NCBI GenBank assembly: GCA_025964715.1
Contig: JAOPYH010000135.1
Coordinates: 1 to 38,502 of the forward strand
From: Streptosporangiaceae bacterium
GTDB lineage: Bacteria > Actinomycetota > Actinomycetes > Streptosporangiales > Streptosporangiaceae
DNA length: 38,502 nucleotides
Reading direction: 5' to 3'
Shown piece after piece: positions 17,057 to 26,463 of the stretch (within the stretch, counting starts at the first letter, position 1; each line of letters starts with the position of its first letter). Both the position numbers and the translations under genes were made by a program. The notes beneath the pieces are model-generated. The model saw only the letters and a list, made by a program, of their open reading frames with translations, was not told where the DNA came from and made no database searches.

Positions 17057-17062
17057 TACCGT
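17057..17062 (+). promoter_or_regulatory. Candidate -10 box, leaderless MarR gene
   Basis: TACCGT sits 7 bases before GTG 17070 without a Shine-Dalgarno sequence, the same layout as at nucS, murI and rph. Confidence 0.35.
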
Positions 17063-17069
17063 GTGCGGT

Positions 17070-17603
17070 GTGGTGAACCCGCTCAACCTGCCGTTCGATC
17101 CGATCGCCCGCGCCGGCGAGCTCTGGGAGCGCCGGTGGGGCGCGTCTCCCGCGATGCTCGCGGTCACCTCGATCATGCGCGCGCAGCAGATCCTGCTCGC
17201 CGAGCTGGACACGTTGCTCAAGCCGTACGAGCTGACGTTCGCGCGCTATGAGGCGCTCGTGCTGCTCACCTTCAGCCAGGCGGGGACGCTGTCGCTGTCC
17301 AAGATCGGAGAGCGGCTCATGGTGCACCCCACCAGCGCCACCAACAGCATCGACCGGCTGGAGCGGCAGGGCTACGTGCGGCGGCGGCGCAATCCGCGCG
17401 ACGGCCGTGGGGTCCTAGCCGAGATCACCGATGAGGGGCGCGACGTGGTCGAGCGCGCCACCGCCGACCTCATGGGCCGGGACTTCGGGCTCGCGCCCTA
17501 TGACGACGAGCGGCTGTTGGAGATCTTCGAAGTGCTGCGGGGCCTGCGCGTCGCCGCGGGGGACTTCGCCGCCGAGGAGCCCAGCGGGGGCACACCCTCA
17601 TGA
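17070..17603 (+). CDS. MarR family transcriptional regulator
   Basis: A 177-residue winged-helix regulator. After an N-terminal dimer helix (ERRWGASPAMLAVTSIMRAQQILLAELDTLL) come the helix-turn-helix (LSLSKIGERLMVHPTSATNSIDRLE) and the wing with the typical basic turn and Asp-Arg (RRRRNPRDGRGVLAEIT). It ends with an acidic tail. It is divergent from the ABC pair and lies 91 bases upstream of the mutase gene, whose promoter carries a 20-bp palindrome, so it may regulate either or both. The ligand is unknown; an acyl-CoA is a reasonable guess from context. GTG 17073 is an alternative start. Confidence 0.9.
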   Translation: MVNPLNLPFDPIARAGELWERRWGASPAMLAVTSIMRAQQILLAELDTLLKPYELTFARYEALVLLTFSQAGTLSLSKIGERLMVHPTSATNSIDRLERQGYVRRRRNPRDGRGVLAEITDEGRDVVERATADLMGRDFGLAPYDDERLLEIFEVLRGLRVAAGDFAAEEPSGGTPS

Positions 17604-17632
17604 TGGCGTCCCGGCGTGGCGCCGGATACGCG

Positions 17633-17662
17633 GTGACACCGGATACTAGGACGTCCTAGTAT
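17633..17662 (+). promoter_or_regulatory. icmA promoter with overlapping 20-bp palindromic operator
   Basis: ATACTAGGACGTCCTAGTAT (17643-17662) is a perfect palindrome. Its last six bases, TAGTAT, make a good -10, with GTGACA (17633-17638) as -35 at 18-base spacing. A repressor bound here would cover the spacer and the -10. The site is 33 bases upstream of the icmA start. The neighbouring MarR protein or an unlinked TetR-type acyl-CoA sensor are the candidate binders. Confidence 0.7.
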
Positions 17663-17694
17663 TTGCTCGGGAACACTATCCCGGAGGTGGCACC

Positions 17695-19362
17695 GTGGAC
17701 GCACAGGACATCGAGGCAGGCAGACGGCGTTGGCAGGAGCGTTACGACGCCTCCAGCCGGCGTGACGCCGACTTCACCACGCTCTCGGGTGTCCAGGTGG
17801 ATCCGGTCTACGGCCCCGCGGGGGCGGACCCGCGGATGGAGCGGATCGGATGGCCCGGTGAGTTCCCGTACACCCGGGGGCTCTATGCCACGGGGGCGCG
17901 GGGCCGCACCTGGACGATCCGCCAGTTCTCCGGGTTCGGCAACGCCCGGCAGACCAACGAGCGCTACAAGATGCTGCTCGGCGCCGGCGGCGGCGGGCTG
18001 TCCGTCGCCTTCGACATGCCCACCCTCATGGGCCGCGACTCCGACGACCCGCGCTCGCTCGGCGAGGTGGGCCACTGCGGCGTGGCGATCGACTCGGCCG
18101 CCGACATGGACGTGCTGTTCGACGGCATCCCGCTGGGCGACATCACCACGTCCATGACGATCTCCGGTCCGGCGGTCCCGATCTTCTGCATGTACCTCGT
18201 GGCGGCGGAGCGGCAGGGCGTGGCGCTGCGCGACCTCGACGGCACGCTGCAGACCGACATCTTCAAGGAGTACATCGCCCAGAAGGAGTGGCTGTTCCCG
18301 CCCGAGCCGCACCTGCGCCTCATCGGCGATCTCATGGAGTTCTGCGCCGCCGAGACCCCCGCCTACAAACCGCTCTCGGTCTCCGGCTACCACATCCGCG
18401 AGGCGGGCTCCACGGCCGCTCAGGAGCTGGCGTTCACGCTGGCGGACGGGTTCGGCTACGTCGAGCTGGGGCTGTCGCGCGGCCTGGACCTCAACGCCTT
18501 CGCCCCCGGGCTGTCGTTCTTCTTCGACGCGCACATCGACTTCTTCGAGGAGATCGCCAAGTTCCGCGCCGCGCGGCGGATCTGGGCGCGCTGGCTGCGC
18601 GACGTCTACGGGGCCACCTCGGAGAAGGCGCTCTGGTTGAAGTTCCACACCCAGACCGCCGGGGTGTCCCTCACCGCCCAGCAGCCGGACAACAACGTCG
18701 TCCGGACGGCCATCGAGGCGCTCGCGGCCGTTCTGGGCGGCACGAACTCGCTGCACACCAACGCCCTCGACGAGGTGCTCGCCCTGCCCAGCGAGAAGGC
18801 CGCCGAGATCGCGGTGCGCACCCAGCAGGTCATCATGGAAGAGACAGGGGTCGTCAACGTCGTCGACCCGCTCGGAGGCTCGTGGTACATCGAGGCCCTC
18901 ACCGACCGGCTCGAGGCCGAGGCAGAGGGGATCTTCGCCCAGATCAAGGACATGAGCCCCGACGGCTCCATGACCGGGGGCATCCTGCGCGGCATCGAGG
19001 ACGGCTGGTTCATGGCCGAGATCGCCGAAGCGGCCTTCATCTACCAGCGGCAGCTCGAGAAGGGCGAGAAGAAGATCGTCGGGGTGAACTGTCACACCGG
19101 CACGATCGAGGAGCCCCTCGAGATCCTGCGGGTCGGCCACGAGGTCGAACGGGACCAGAAGAAGGTCCTGGCCGCCCGCCGTGGCGACCGGGACCAGGCC
19201 GCGGTGCAAGCCGCGCTCGCCCGGATGGTGCAGGCCGCCCGGGGCCGGGACAACGTGATCCCGGCCATGCTTGAGGCGGCCCGGGCCGAGGCCACGCTGG
19301 GTGAGATCTGCGGCGCCCTGCGGGTCGAATGGGGCGACTACTCCGAACCGGCCAGGTTCTGA
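17695..19362 (+). CDS. icmA: Isobutyryl-CoA mutase large subunit (acyl-CoA mutase, B12-binding domain separate)
   Basis: A 555-residue adenosylcobalamin-dependent acyl-CoA mutase substrate-binding subunit. It lacks the C-terminal B12-binding domain, so it needs a separate small subunit (IcmB), not in this window. Databases often call such proteins methylmalonyl-CoA mutase, but the specificity residues point elsewhere: methylmalonyl-CoA mutases have Tyr in TIRQY and Arg in the KEYMVRN block, while isobutyryl-CoA mutase has Phe and Gln. Here Phe78 (TIRQFSGF) and Gln196 (KEYIAQKEW) are present, matching Phe80/Gln198 of Streptomyces IcmA with a constant shift of two. It would interconvert isobutyryl- and n-butyryl-CoA, linking valine breakdown with butyrate metabolism. 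GGAGG precedes GTG 17695. MeaB at 11.7 kb is the likely chaperone. Confidence 0.88.
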   Translation: MDAQDIEAGRRRWQERYDASSRRDADFTTLSGVQVDPVYGPAGADPRMERIGWPGEFPYTRGLYATGARGRTWTIRQFSGFGNARQTNERYKMLLGAGGGGLSVAFDMPTLMGRDSDDPRSLGEVGHCGVAIDSAADMDVLFDGIPLGDITTSMTISGPAVPIFCMYLVAAERQGVALRDLDGTLQTDIFKEYIAQKEWLFPPEPHLRLIGDLMEFCAAETPAYKPLSVSGYHIREAGSTAAQELAFTLADGFGYVELGLSRGLDLNAFAPGLSFFFDAHIDFFEEIAKFRAARRIWARWLRDVYGATSEKALWLKFHTQTAGVSLTAQQPDNNVVRTAIEALAAVLGGTNSLHTNALDEVLALPSEKAAEIAVRTQQVIMEETGVVNVVDPLGGSWYIEALTDRLEAEAEGIFAQIKDMSPDGSMTGGILRGIEDGWFMAEIAEAAFIYQRQLEKGEKKIVGVNCHTGTIEEPLEILRVGHEVERDQKKVLAARRGDRDQAAVQAALARMVQAARGRDNVIPAMLEAARAEATLGEICGALRVEWGDYSEPARF

Positions 19363-19439
19363 TCTCTGCTCATTGTGCGGGTCGCGCGGCCGCGCGCGGC
19401 TTGCGTTAGGTACGGGTACGGGATTGCCCTCGCATGGGG

Positions 19440-19445
19440 CAGGAT
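19440..19445 (+). promoter_or_regulatory. Candidate -10 box, leaderless cnoX-like gene
   Basis: CAGGAT lies 6 bases before ATG 19452 with no clear ribosome-binding site in the right place. It deviates from TANNNT in the first base. Confidence 0.3.
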
Positions 19446-19451
19446 GGACAC

Positions 19452-20390
19452 ATGCCTTCACCGGACTTCTCGCTGCACGGCGCCGTCGACCTCGGGGCTC
19501 GCCAGGCCGCGGCCAAGAAGAAGCAGGACCGCCAGGCGAGTGGCGGCAATGCCTACGTCGTGGACGTCACAGACGACACCTTCAACACCGAGGTCGTCGA
19601 ACGGTCTCAGGCGGTGCCGGTCCTCGTGGACTTCTGGGCCGACTGGTGCGGCCCCTGCAAACAGCTCGGCCCGATCCTGGAGAAGCTGGCCGGCGAAGCT
19701 GCCGGCGGCTGGATCCTGGCCAAGGTCAACATCGACGAGAACCCGCAGCTCGGCGCCTATCTGCAGCAGATGGGCATCCGCGGCATCCCCTTCGTGGCGG
19801 TGGTCGTGGCCGGTCAGCTCATGCCGTTCCTCAACGGCGCCGCGCCGGAGCCGCAGGTGCGCCAGGCCCTCGACCAGGTCTTCGCGGCGCTCGAGCAGGA
19901 GGGCATCCTGCCCGAAACCCCGGAGGCCGCGGAGGGCGCCGACGAAGCCGGCGCCGAGGAGCCCCCGCAGCCCGAGCCCGAGTCGCCGTACTCCCAGGCC
20001 GAGGACGCCCTCCAGCGGGGTGACCTCGACGCGGCCTCGGCCGCGTACGAGCAGATCCTTACGGACGCGCCGGGGGACGGCCACGCCACGCAGGGGCTCG
20101 CCCTCGTCGACCTGAGCAGGCGCGTGCAGTCCTACGACGTGGACAAGGTCGGCCGCGAGGCCACCGAGCGTCCCGGCGACGCCGAGGCGCAGACGCGCGC
20201 GGCCGATGTCGAGATGGTCTCCGGGCGGATCGAGGAGGCCCTGGACCGCCTGGTGCAGACCGTACGCAGGACCGCTGGGGACGACCGCGACAAGGCGCGC
20301 GTGCACCTGCTCCGGCTCTTCGACGTGCTGCCGCCGGAGGACCCGCGCACGGTCCGGGCACGCCGGGCGCTTCAGTCCGCGCTGTTCTGA
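19452..20390 (+). CDS. Thioredoxin-TPR protein, CnoX/YbbN-like co-chaperone
   Basis: A 312-residue cytoplasmic protein. An N-terminal thioredoxin domain (about 33-145) has an intact WCGPC active site (Cys66, Cys69), unlike E. coli YbbN, in which the first Cys is lost; it is therefore probably redox active. An acidic Pro/Glu/Ala linker (about 150-180) leads to TPR-like helices (SQAEDALQRGDLDAASAAYEQIL and after) as in CnoX, which holds unfolded proteins for GroEL under hypochlorous stress. The gene follows icmA after 89 bases on the same strand but probably has its own promoter. Confidence 0.88.
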   Translation: MPSPDFSLHGAVDLGARQAAAKKKQDRQASGGNAYVVDVTDDTFNTEVVERSQAVPVLVDFWADWCGPCKQLGPILEKLAGEAAGGWILAKVNIDENPQLGAYLQQMGIRGIPFVAVVVAGQLMPFLNGAAPEPQVRQALDQVFAALEQEGILPETPEAAEGADEAGAEEPPQPEPESPYSQAEDALQRGDLDAASAAYEQILTDAPGDGHATQGLALVDLSRRVQSYDVDKVGREATERPGDAEAQTRAADVEMVSGRIEEALDRLVQTVRRTAGDDRDKARVHLLRLFDVLPPEDPRTVRARRALQSALF

Positions 20391-20732
20391 CCAGACCCCG
20401 ATCCCACCCGCTCTGACATCCCCGGTGGCACTTCGCACTCCGCGGGCGATCTGCTGAGTTCGGGCCGGGCGGGTCGGCGGCGCGGCGTATGCTCGGCGAG
20501 ACGATGACCGTGCCCGCGCCGTCCTTTAGCGGCGGCGCCGCCGGGGTCACCCGGCCGGCACACGGCCGCACACCTTGTCTCCGCAGGCATGCCGCTTCCG
20601 GCCTGCCGCAGTGGGGCTGATGGCGCCGCGCGCACGCGTCGTCCGAACGGACCTCCACCCTGGTCTGCGCGCGAGTGGGACCAGGGCCGGAGGTGTGCAG
20701 CGAGGTACTCCGTGTGCAAGGGAGCAATGGAC
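20391..20732. other. Gene-free leader region before the malic enzyme
   Basis: About 340 bases without a supported gene. A possible -10 (TATGCT at about 20488) lies near an ATG that opens a 38-codon frame, but that frame shows no family resemblance and I do not call it. The only other point of note is a cluster of GC-rich short inverted repeats around 20525-20570. Confidence 0.4.
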
Positions 20733-22136
<1,404 letters not shown>

Positions 22137-22147
22137 CGCCGGTCTGC

Positions 22148-22885
22148 TCAGTCGGTGGTCCTCTTGGGGAACATGGACTCGCGCCGGCGTGGCCAGATGC
22201 CGCCGTACCAGAAGATGATGAGGCCGGTGATCATGGCGCCCACGCCCGTGGCGATGCGGGCGTACATCGTCGCGTCATCGGGCCCGGTGTGGGGCAGAGT
22301 CTGCGGCGGGTGGCTCTTGTGGACGCAGTCGGCCTTGCGCTTCACCGTCTTCACCGGCTCGTTGCGCGAGGTCACCGCAACCGCCGTGGTCCGGTCCTCC
22401 GCGAGGGTCACCTCGGTGGTACGGGTGGTCTTGGGGGCGATGCGGTCCGCGACGGTGGCCGAGCCGTCCAGCTCGACGGCGTAGTCCTCGGTGCCGCTCC
22501 CCACGTTGGTGACGGTCACCGAGACCGTCCGCGCCGGGCAGCGCACCGCTCCGATGGTCGCGGTCAGCGGCTTTGCCGGGGGCGGGGTCGTACGGGTGGG
22601 GACCGCGGTAGGGGTCAGGGTCGCCGGGGGCACCGGGGGCAGGCTGTGCGAGCGGGTGGGCGTGGGCGTGCTGGTCGGTGGCGTCGCGGTGACGCTCGGG
22701 GCCGGGGTCCTCGTCACCTTGGCCGGACCGGACCCGGACGAGGTGGGTGTGGGGCTGACGGTCCCGGTCGGGGCCGGCGTCCCTGAGGCGCCCGACGGCG
22801 CCGCGGTACGGGTCAGCGCGGGGATCGCGATGAGCGCACCGATGACGAAGAAGACCGCGGCGATGACGACCCTGGGCAACTGCAT
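22148..22885 (-). CDS. LPXTG-motif cell-wall-anchored protein with Pro/Thr-rich stalk
   Basis: A 245-residue surface protein. An N-terminal signal segment (PRVVIAAVFFVIGALIAIPAL, 4-24) is followed by about 85 residues rich in Thr, Pro and Ser with TPTPT-like runs, a flexible wall-spanning stalk. Then comes a compact beta-rich domain (about 115-185) with a Cys pair in GAVRCPAR and KADCVH that may form a disulfide. The sorting signal is complete: LPHTG at 197-201, a hydrophobic stretch (ATGVGAMITGLIIFWYGGIW) and a basic tail (PRRRE). A sortase would attach it to peptidoglycan; no sortase gene is in the window. GGAGG 6 bases before ATG 22885 fixes the start. Confidence 0.85.
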   Translation of the reverse strand: MQLPRVVIAAVFFVIGALIAIPALTRTAAPSGASGTPAPTGTVSPTPTSSGSGPAKVTRTPAPSVTATPPTSTPTPTRSHSLPPVPPATLTPTAVPTRTTPPPAKPLTATIGAVRCPARTVSVTVTNVGSGTEDYAVELDGSATVADRIAPKTTRTTEVTLAEDRTTAVAVTSRNEPVKTVKRKADCVHKSHPPQTLPHTGPDDATMYARIATGVGAMITGLIIFWYGGIWPRRRESMFPKRTTD

Positions 22886-23113
22886 CGCGTCCTCCCACCT
22901 GCTTCCGCGACCCGGAAGGGCGCGGAAGGGCCTGCGTGCTCTTCGACTACGGACGGGATTGTTCCGCACTCGTCAAGGACGCGGGCGGTCTTGCTAGATC
23001 ATTCTTTACTTGGGTCCGTATTCTGCCGATTACCCCGTGGACAGAAGCGCGTAACAGCCCCACCTCGATGGCCGGGTTGTCCTCCAGCGGCTCGCACCCC
23101 GCATCATGGACAC

Positions 23114-23689
23114 ATGGACGACGGAATCGCGGTGGGCTCTCTTCTCGTGGCGACACCGCTCCTGGACGATCCGAACTTCCGGCGGAGCGTCGTGCTCGTG
23201 GTGGAGCACGACTGCGAGGACGGGACGCTCGGCGTCGTGCTGAACCGGCCTACGGAGGTCCCGGTCGAGCGGGTGCTCCCGCCATGGGGCGAGCTGGTGA
23301 CCGGGCCTTCCGTGGTCTTCCAGGGCGGCCCTGTGGCGCTGGACAGCGCACTGGCCCTCGCTTCGGTGCCGGGTGAGGACGAGCCGCTCGGCTGGCGCGC
23401 GCTGGACGGGGGCGCGGAGGTCTGCAGGGTCGGCCTCGTCGACCTGGACGCGCCGCCGGCGCTGATCGCGCCCGAGGTCGTCCAGTTCCGGGTCTTCGCC
23501 GGCTATGCGGGTTGGGGGGCTGGCCAGCTCCGGACAGAGATCGAGGAGGGCGCCTGGTACGTCCTGCAGGGCAAGTCCCGCGATGTCTTCATGGAGGATC
23601 CGGAGCACCTCTGGCAGTCCGTGCTGCGCCGGCAGGCGGGCGACCTGGCCTTCGTGTCGACGTATCCGGACGACCCGAGCCTGAACTGA
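23114..23689 (+). CDS. YqgE/AlgH family protein
   Basis: A 191-residue DUF179 (YqgE/AlgH) protein of unknown molecular function, widely conserved in bacteria. Typical features: GSLLVATPLLDDPNFRRSVVLVVEH at the start, GVVLNRPTEVPV, the FQGGPV block, and FAGYAGWGAGQLRTEIEEGAWY near residues 135-155. ATG 23114 starts the domain directly. The LPXTG gene is divergent. It is followed after 31 bases by the DUF3039 gene. Confidence 0.9.
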   Translation: MDDGIAVGSLLVATPLLDDPNFRRSVVLVVEHDCEDGTLGVVLNRPTEVPVERVLPPWGELVTGPSVVFQGGPVALDSALALASVPGEDEPLGWRALDGGAEVCRVGLVDLDAPPALIAPEVVQFRVFAGYAGWGAGQLRTEIEEGAWYVLQGKSRDVFMEDPEHLWQSVLRRQAGDLAFVSTYPDDPSLN

Positions 23690-23708
23690 AGCCTTCTGCC
23701 GCACCTCG

Positions 23709-23714
23709 TAGACT
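23709..23714 (+). promoter_or_regulatory. Candidate -10 box, leaderless DUF3039 gene
   Basis: TAGACT lies exactly 6 bases before GTG 23721, with no ribosome-binding site between: the clearest leaderless layout in the window. Confidence 0.45.
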
Positions 23715-23720
23715 GCTGCT

Positions 23721-23969
23721 GTGAGCGATACCAAGATTCTTCCCGAGAGTGATACCCGGCCCGACCTGTCCCACGGTGACGGGGATCACGAGCGGTTCGC
23801 GCACTACGTCAAGAAGGCGAAGATCACCGAGAGCGCGGTCACCGGCACGCCGGTCATCGCACTGTGCGGCAAGGTCTGGGTGCCGAACAGAGACCCCAAG
23901 AAATACCCCGTCTGCCCCGAGTGCAAAGAGATCTACCACTCGATGGGCAAGGGCGGAGAAGACGAGTGA
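23721..23969 (+). CDS. DUF3039 domain-containing protein
   Basis: An 82-residue actinobacterial protein. The core HERFAHYVKKAKITESAVTGTPVIALCGKVWVP and the PVCPECKEIYHSM end match DUF3039. Cys49 together with the Cys-x2-Cys and a late His could make a zinc site. Function unknown. The gene is commonly found just before the helicase that follows here, so a shared nucleic-acid role is plausible but unproven. Confidence 0.9.
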   Translation: MSDTKILPESDTRPDLSHGDGDHERFAHYVKKAKITESAVTGTPVIALCGKVWVPNRDPKKYPVCPECKEIYHSMGKGGEDE

Positions 23970-23980
23970 CGCCGCTGGTC

Positions 23981-24008
23981 ATGCCGTCCGGCCGGCCGGC
24001 ATGACCGG
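23981..24008 (+). terminator. Hairpin after the DUF3039 gene
   Basis: GTCATGCCG and its exact complement CGGCATGAC flank a 10-base GC-rich loop, just after the DUF3039 stop codon. A second GGCCGG-rich inverted repeat follows at once. Confidence 0.55.
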
Positions 24009-24054
24009 CCGGCGGCCGGTGGGCGGGTCGGCGCATCCTGTCGGCGGGTCTCGG

Positions 24055-24060
24055 TAGCCT
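24055..24060 (+). promoter_or_regulatory. Candidate -10 box of the helicase gene
   Basis: TAGCCT lies 9 bases before GTG 24070. The gap is slightly longer than at the other leaderless candidates, so a very short leader is possible. Confidence 0.35.
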
Positions 24061-24069
24061 TTAGCAACC

Positions 24070-25842
24070 GTGAGCAATTTCGCCGCATCAAGCATGCCCC
24101 CCGCCTTCCCCGAGCGGGCCGTCTGGGGAACGGCCTCGTCCTTGCGCGCCTGGCAGCAACAGGCGCTGGAGCTGTATTTCGGCCGTGGCACCGGTTCGGG
24201 ACCGAGGGACTTCCTCGCGGTGGCCACGCCCGGCGCCGGAAAGACCACGTTCGCCCTCCGGCTCGCCCGGGAGCTGCTGGACCGGCGGGTCATCGCCGCC
24301 GTCACCGTGATCTGCCCCACGGAGCACCTGAAGCGGCAGTGGGCCGAGTCTGCCGCCCGCGTCGGCATCAAGATCGATCCGGAGTTCAAGAACTCGCAGG
24401 GTCGCACCGCCAAGGACTTCGACGGGGTGGCCGTGACCTACGCCACCGTCGCGGCACATCCGGCGCTGCACCGCGGTCGCACCGAGAACCGCAAGACCCT
24501 GGTGATCCTCGACGAGGTTCACCACGCCGGCGACGGTCTGTCGTGGGGCGATGCCATCCGGGAGGCCTTCGAGCCCGCGGCGCGCCGGCTGGCGCTGAGC
24601 GGCACCCCTTTTCGCACCGACATCAACCCGATCCCGTTCGTCCTGTACGAGGAGGGGCCTGACGGCATCCGGCGCAGCCGGGCCGACTACGTCTACGGCT
24701 ACGGTCCCGCGCTGGCGGACGGAGTCGTACGGCCGGTCATCTTCCTGGCCTACGCGGGCGAGATGCGGTGGCGCACGCGGGCCGGTGACGAGATCACCGC
24801 GAGCCTCGGCCAGCCGCTCACCCAGGACCAGACCTCCCAGGCCTGGCGCGCGGCCCTCGACCCCAAGGGCGACTGGATCCGGCAGGTGATCACCGCCGCG
24901 GACCGGCGGCTCACCGAGGTACGGCGGGGTATGCCCGACGCCGGAGGCCTGGTGATCGCGACCGACCACGAGAACGCGCGCGCCTACGCCAAGATGATCC
25001 GCGGCGTCACGGGAAAGGGCGCGGCCGTCGTGCTGTCCGACGATCCAGGGGCGAGCAAGAAGATCAAACAGTTCGCCGAGTCGGAGGACCGCTGGATGAT
25101 CGCGGTCCGCATGGTGTCCGAGGGCGTCGACATCCCAAGGCTCGCGGTGGGCGTCTACGCGACCTCGACCGCGACCCCGCTGTACTTCGCACAGGCCATC
25201 GGCCGGTTCGTGCGAGCGAGGCGGCGCGGCGAGACCGCATCCGTGTTCCTGCCGTCCGTGCCGACCCTCATGGGGCACGCGGCCGAGATGGAGACCGAGC
25301 GCGACCACGTCCTGGACCGGTCAGTACGCGAGGACGGCCTGGACGAGGACCTGCTGGCCGAGGCCAACCGGGAGCGCGACACGTTGGACGTCGTCGGCGA
25401 CGAGCTCCCCTTCGAGACCGTCGAGGCCTCCGCCCAGTTCGACCGGGTGCTCTACGACGGCGGCGAGTTCGGGATGCAGGTCGAGGCCGGCTCGGCCGAG
25501 GAGGAGGAATACCTCGGCATCCCGGGCCTCCTCGAGCCGGAACAGGTCTCCGCGCTGCTGCGCAGGCGCCAGGCCGAGCAGCTGGCCGGCCGGCGCAAGC
25601 GGACCGGCGCCGAGGGCGCCGAGCCATCCGTCAAGCGCACCGCGGCCGAGGACATCCACGCCCTGCGCAAGGAGCTCAACGGACTGGTGGGGGCCTGGCA
25701 CCATCGCACGGGCCAGCCGCACGGTGTCATCCACAATGACCTGCGCCGGTCGTGTGGCGGCCCTCCGGCGGCCCAGGCCTCGGGAGAGGACCTGCGCAAG
25801 CGCATCGCCAAGATCCGCGACTGGGCGGCCAAGCGCTCCTGA
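24070..25842 (+). CDS. DEAD/DEAH box helicase (superfamily 2)
   Basis: A 590-residue SF2 helicase or translocase. Motif I is ATPGAGKTT (52-60), motif II DEVH (148-151), motif III SGTPFR (177-182); in the second RecA domain are RMVSEGVDIPRLAVG and motif VI QAIGRFVRARR. The DEVH box and general layout recall restriction-type and UvrB-like helicases, but no nuclease domain is attached. The last about 120 residues are charged helices (LRRRQAEQLAGRRKR, DLRKRIAKIRDWAAK) specific to the actinobacterial family. GTG 24070 is the first start of the frame and fits the leaderless pattern. The stop codon directly abuts the stop of the converging gluconokinase gene, leaving no room for a terminator. Confidence 0.9.
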   Translation: MSNFAASSMPPAFPERAVWGTASSLRAWQQQALELYFGRGTGSGPRDFLAVATPGAGKTTFALRLARELLDRRVIAAVTVICPTEHLKRQWAESAARVGIKIDPEFKNSQGRTAKDFDGVAVTYATVAAHPALHRGRTENRKTLVILDEVHHAGDGLSWGDAIREAFEPAARRLALSGTPFRTDINPIPFVLYEEGPDGIRRSRADYVYGYGPALADGVVRPVIFLAYAGEMRWRTRAGDEITASLGQPLTQDQTSQAWRAALDPKGDWIRQVITAADRRLTEVRRGMPDAGGLVIATDHENARAYAKMIRGVTGKGAAVVLSDDPGASKKIKQFAESEDRWMIAVRMVSEGVDIPRLAVGVYATSTATPLYFAQAIGRFVRARRRGETASVFLPSVPTLMGHAAEMETERDHVLDRSVREDGLDEDLLAEANRERDTLDVVGDELPFETVEASAQFDRVLYDGGEFGMQVEAGSAEEEEYLGIPGLLEPEQVSALLRRRQAEQLAGRRKRTGAEGAEPSVKRTAAEDIHALRKELNGLVGAWHHRTGQPHGVIHNDLRRSCGGPPAAQASGEDLRKRIAKIRDWAAKRS

Positions 25843-26364
25843 CTAGTTCTGGTCGCCCGCGCAGTGCAGCCCGTCGAGGATCTGCTGGACGGTGTCATCG
25901 GGCGATTCTTCGACCGACACCTGCAGGGTGTTCTCCTCGGGCTCCGGCGGTTCGAGCTCGCGGAACTGGCTCTCCAGCAGTTCGGCCGGGAAGAAATGCC
26001 CCTTACGGGCCCTCATCCGGTTCTTGATGGTCTCGTGGTCGCCGTCGAGGAACACCGAGCGCACGCCCGGGCGGCGCAGCATGTCCCGATAGCGCCGCTT
26101 GAGGGCGGATGTGCTCACGACCGCGGGCTTGCCGGACGAGAGCCGTTCGTCGATCCACTTGGCGATGGCGCGCAGCCACGGCATCCGGTCCTCGTCGGTC
26201 AGCGGTATGCCGGCCCGCATCTTCTCGATGTTGGCCTTCGGGTGAAAATCGTCGGCTTCCGCGTAGTCCCAGCCCAAACGCTTGGCGAGCTTCTTGCCGA
26301 TCGTGGTCTTGCCGCTACCGGAGACGCCGGTCACCAGGATGACGGATGGTGGGGGGGCGCACAT
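25843..26364 (-). CDS. gntK: Gluconokinase
   Basis: A 173-residue P-loop kinase that phosphorylates D-gluconate to 6-phosphogluconate, feeding the pentose phosphate pathway. The P-loop GVSGSGKTT is at 13-21; the family motifs EADDFHPKANIEKMRAGIPLTDEDRMPWL and CSALKRRYRD-type STSALKRRYRDMLR follow, and RKGHFFPAELLESQF is the typical lid region. AAGGGA 6 bases before ATG 26364 supports the start. It stands alone without a gluconate permease or GntR regulator nearby. Confidence 0.93.
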   Translation of the reverse strand: MCAPPPSVILVTGVSGSGKTTIGKKLAKRLGWDYAEADDFHPKANIEKMRAGIPLTDEDRMPWLRAIAKWIDERLSSGKPAVVSTSALKRRYRDMLRRPGVRSVFLDGDHETIKNRMRARKGHFFPAELLESQFRELEPPEPEENTLQVSVEESPDDTVQQILDGLHCAGDQN

Positions 26365-26463
26365 GCAAGTTCCCTTCTGTGCCGCTGCCGAGAAGTGTGG
26401 GTGCGCCGGTTGGGACGGTGCCGCCTGAGGCGCGGCCGACCCGTCCGGGGCCCGCGGGGGAGC

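Noticed and set aside
17656..19461. A 601-codon minus-strand frame opposite icmA
   Set aside because: The plus-strand mutase matches its family along the full length; the opposite frame is a shadow.
20499..20615. A 38-codon frame before the malic enzyme gene, possible leader peptide
   Set aside because: No run of regulatory codons, no clear ribosome-binding site, and no resemblance to known leaders.
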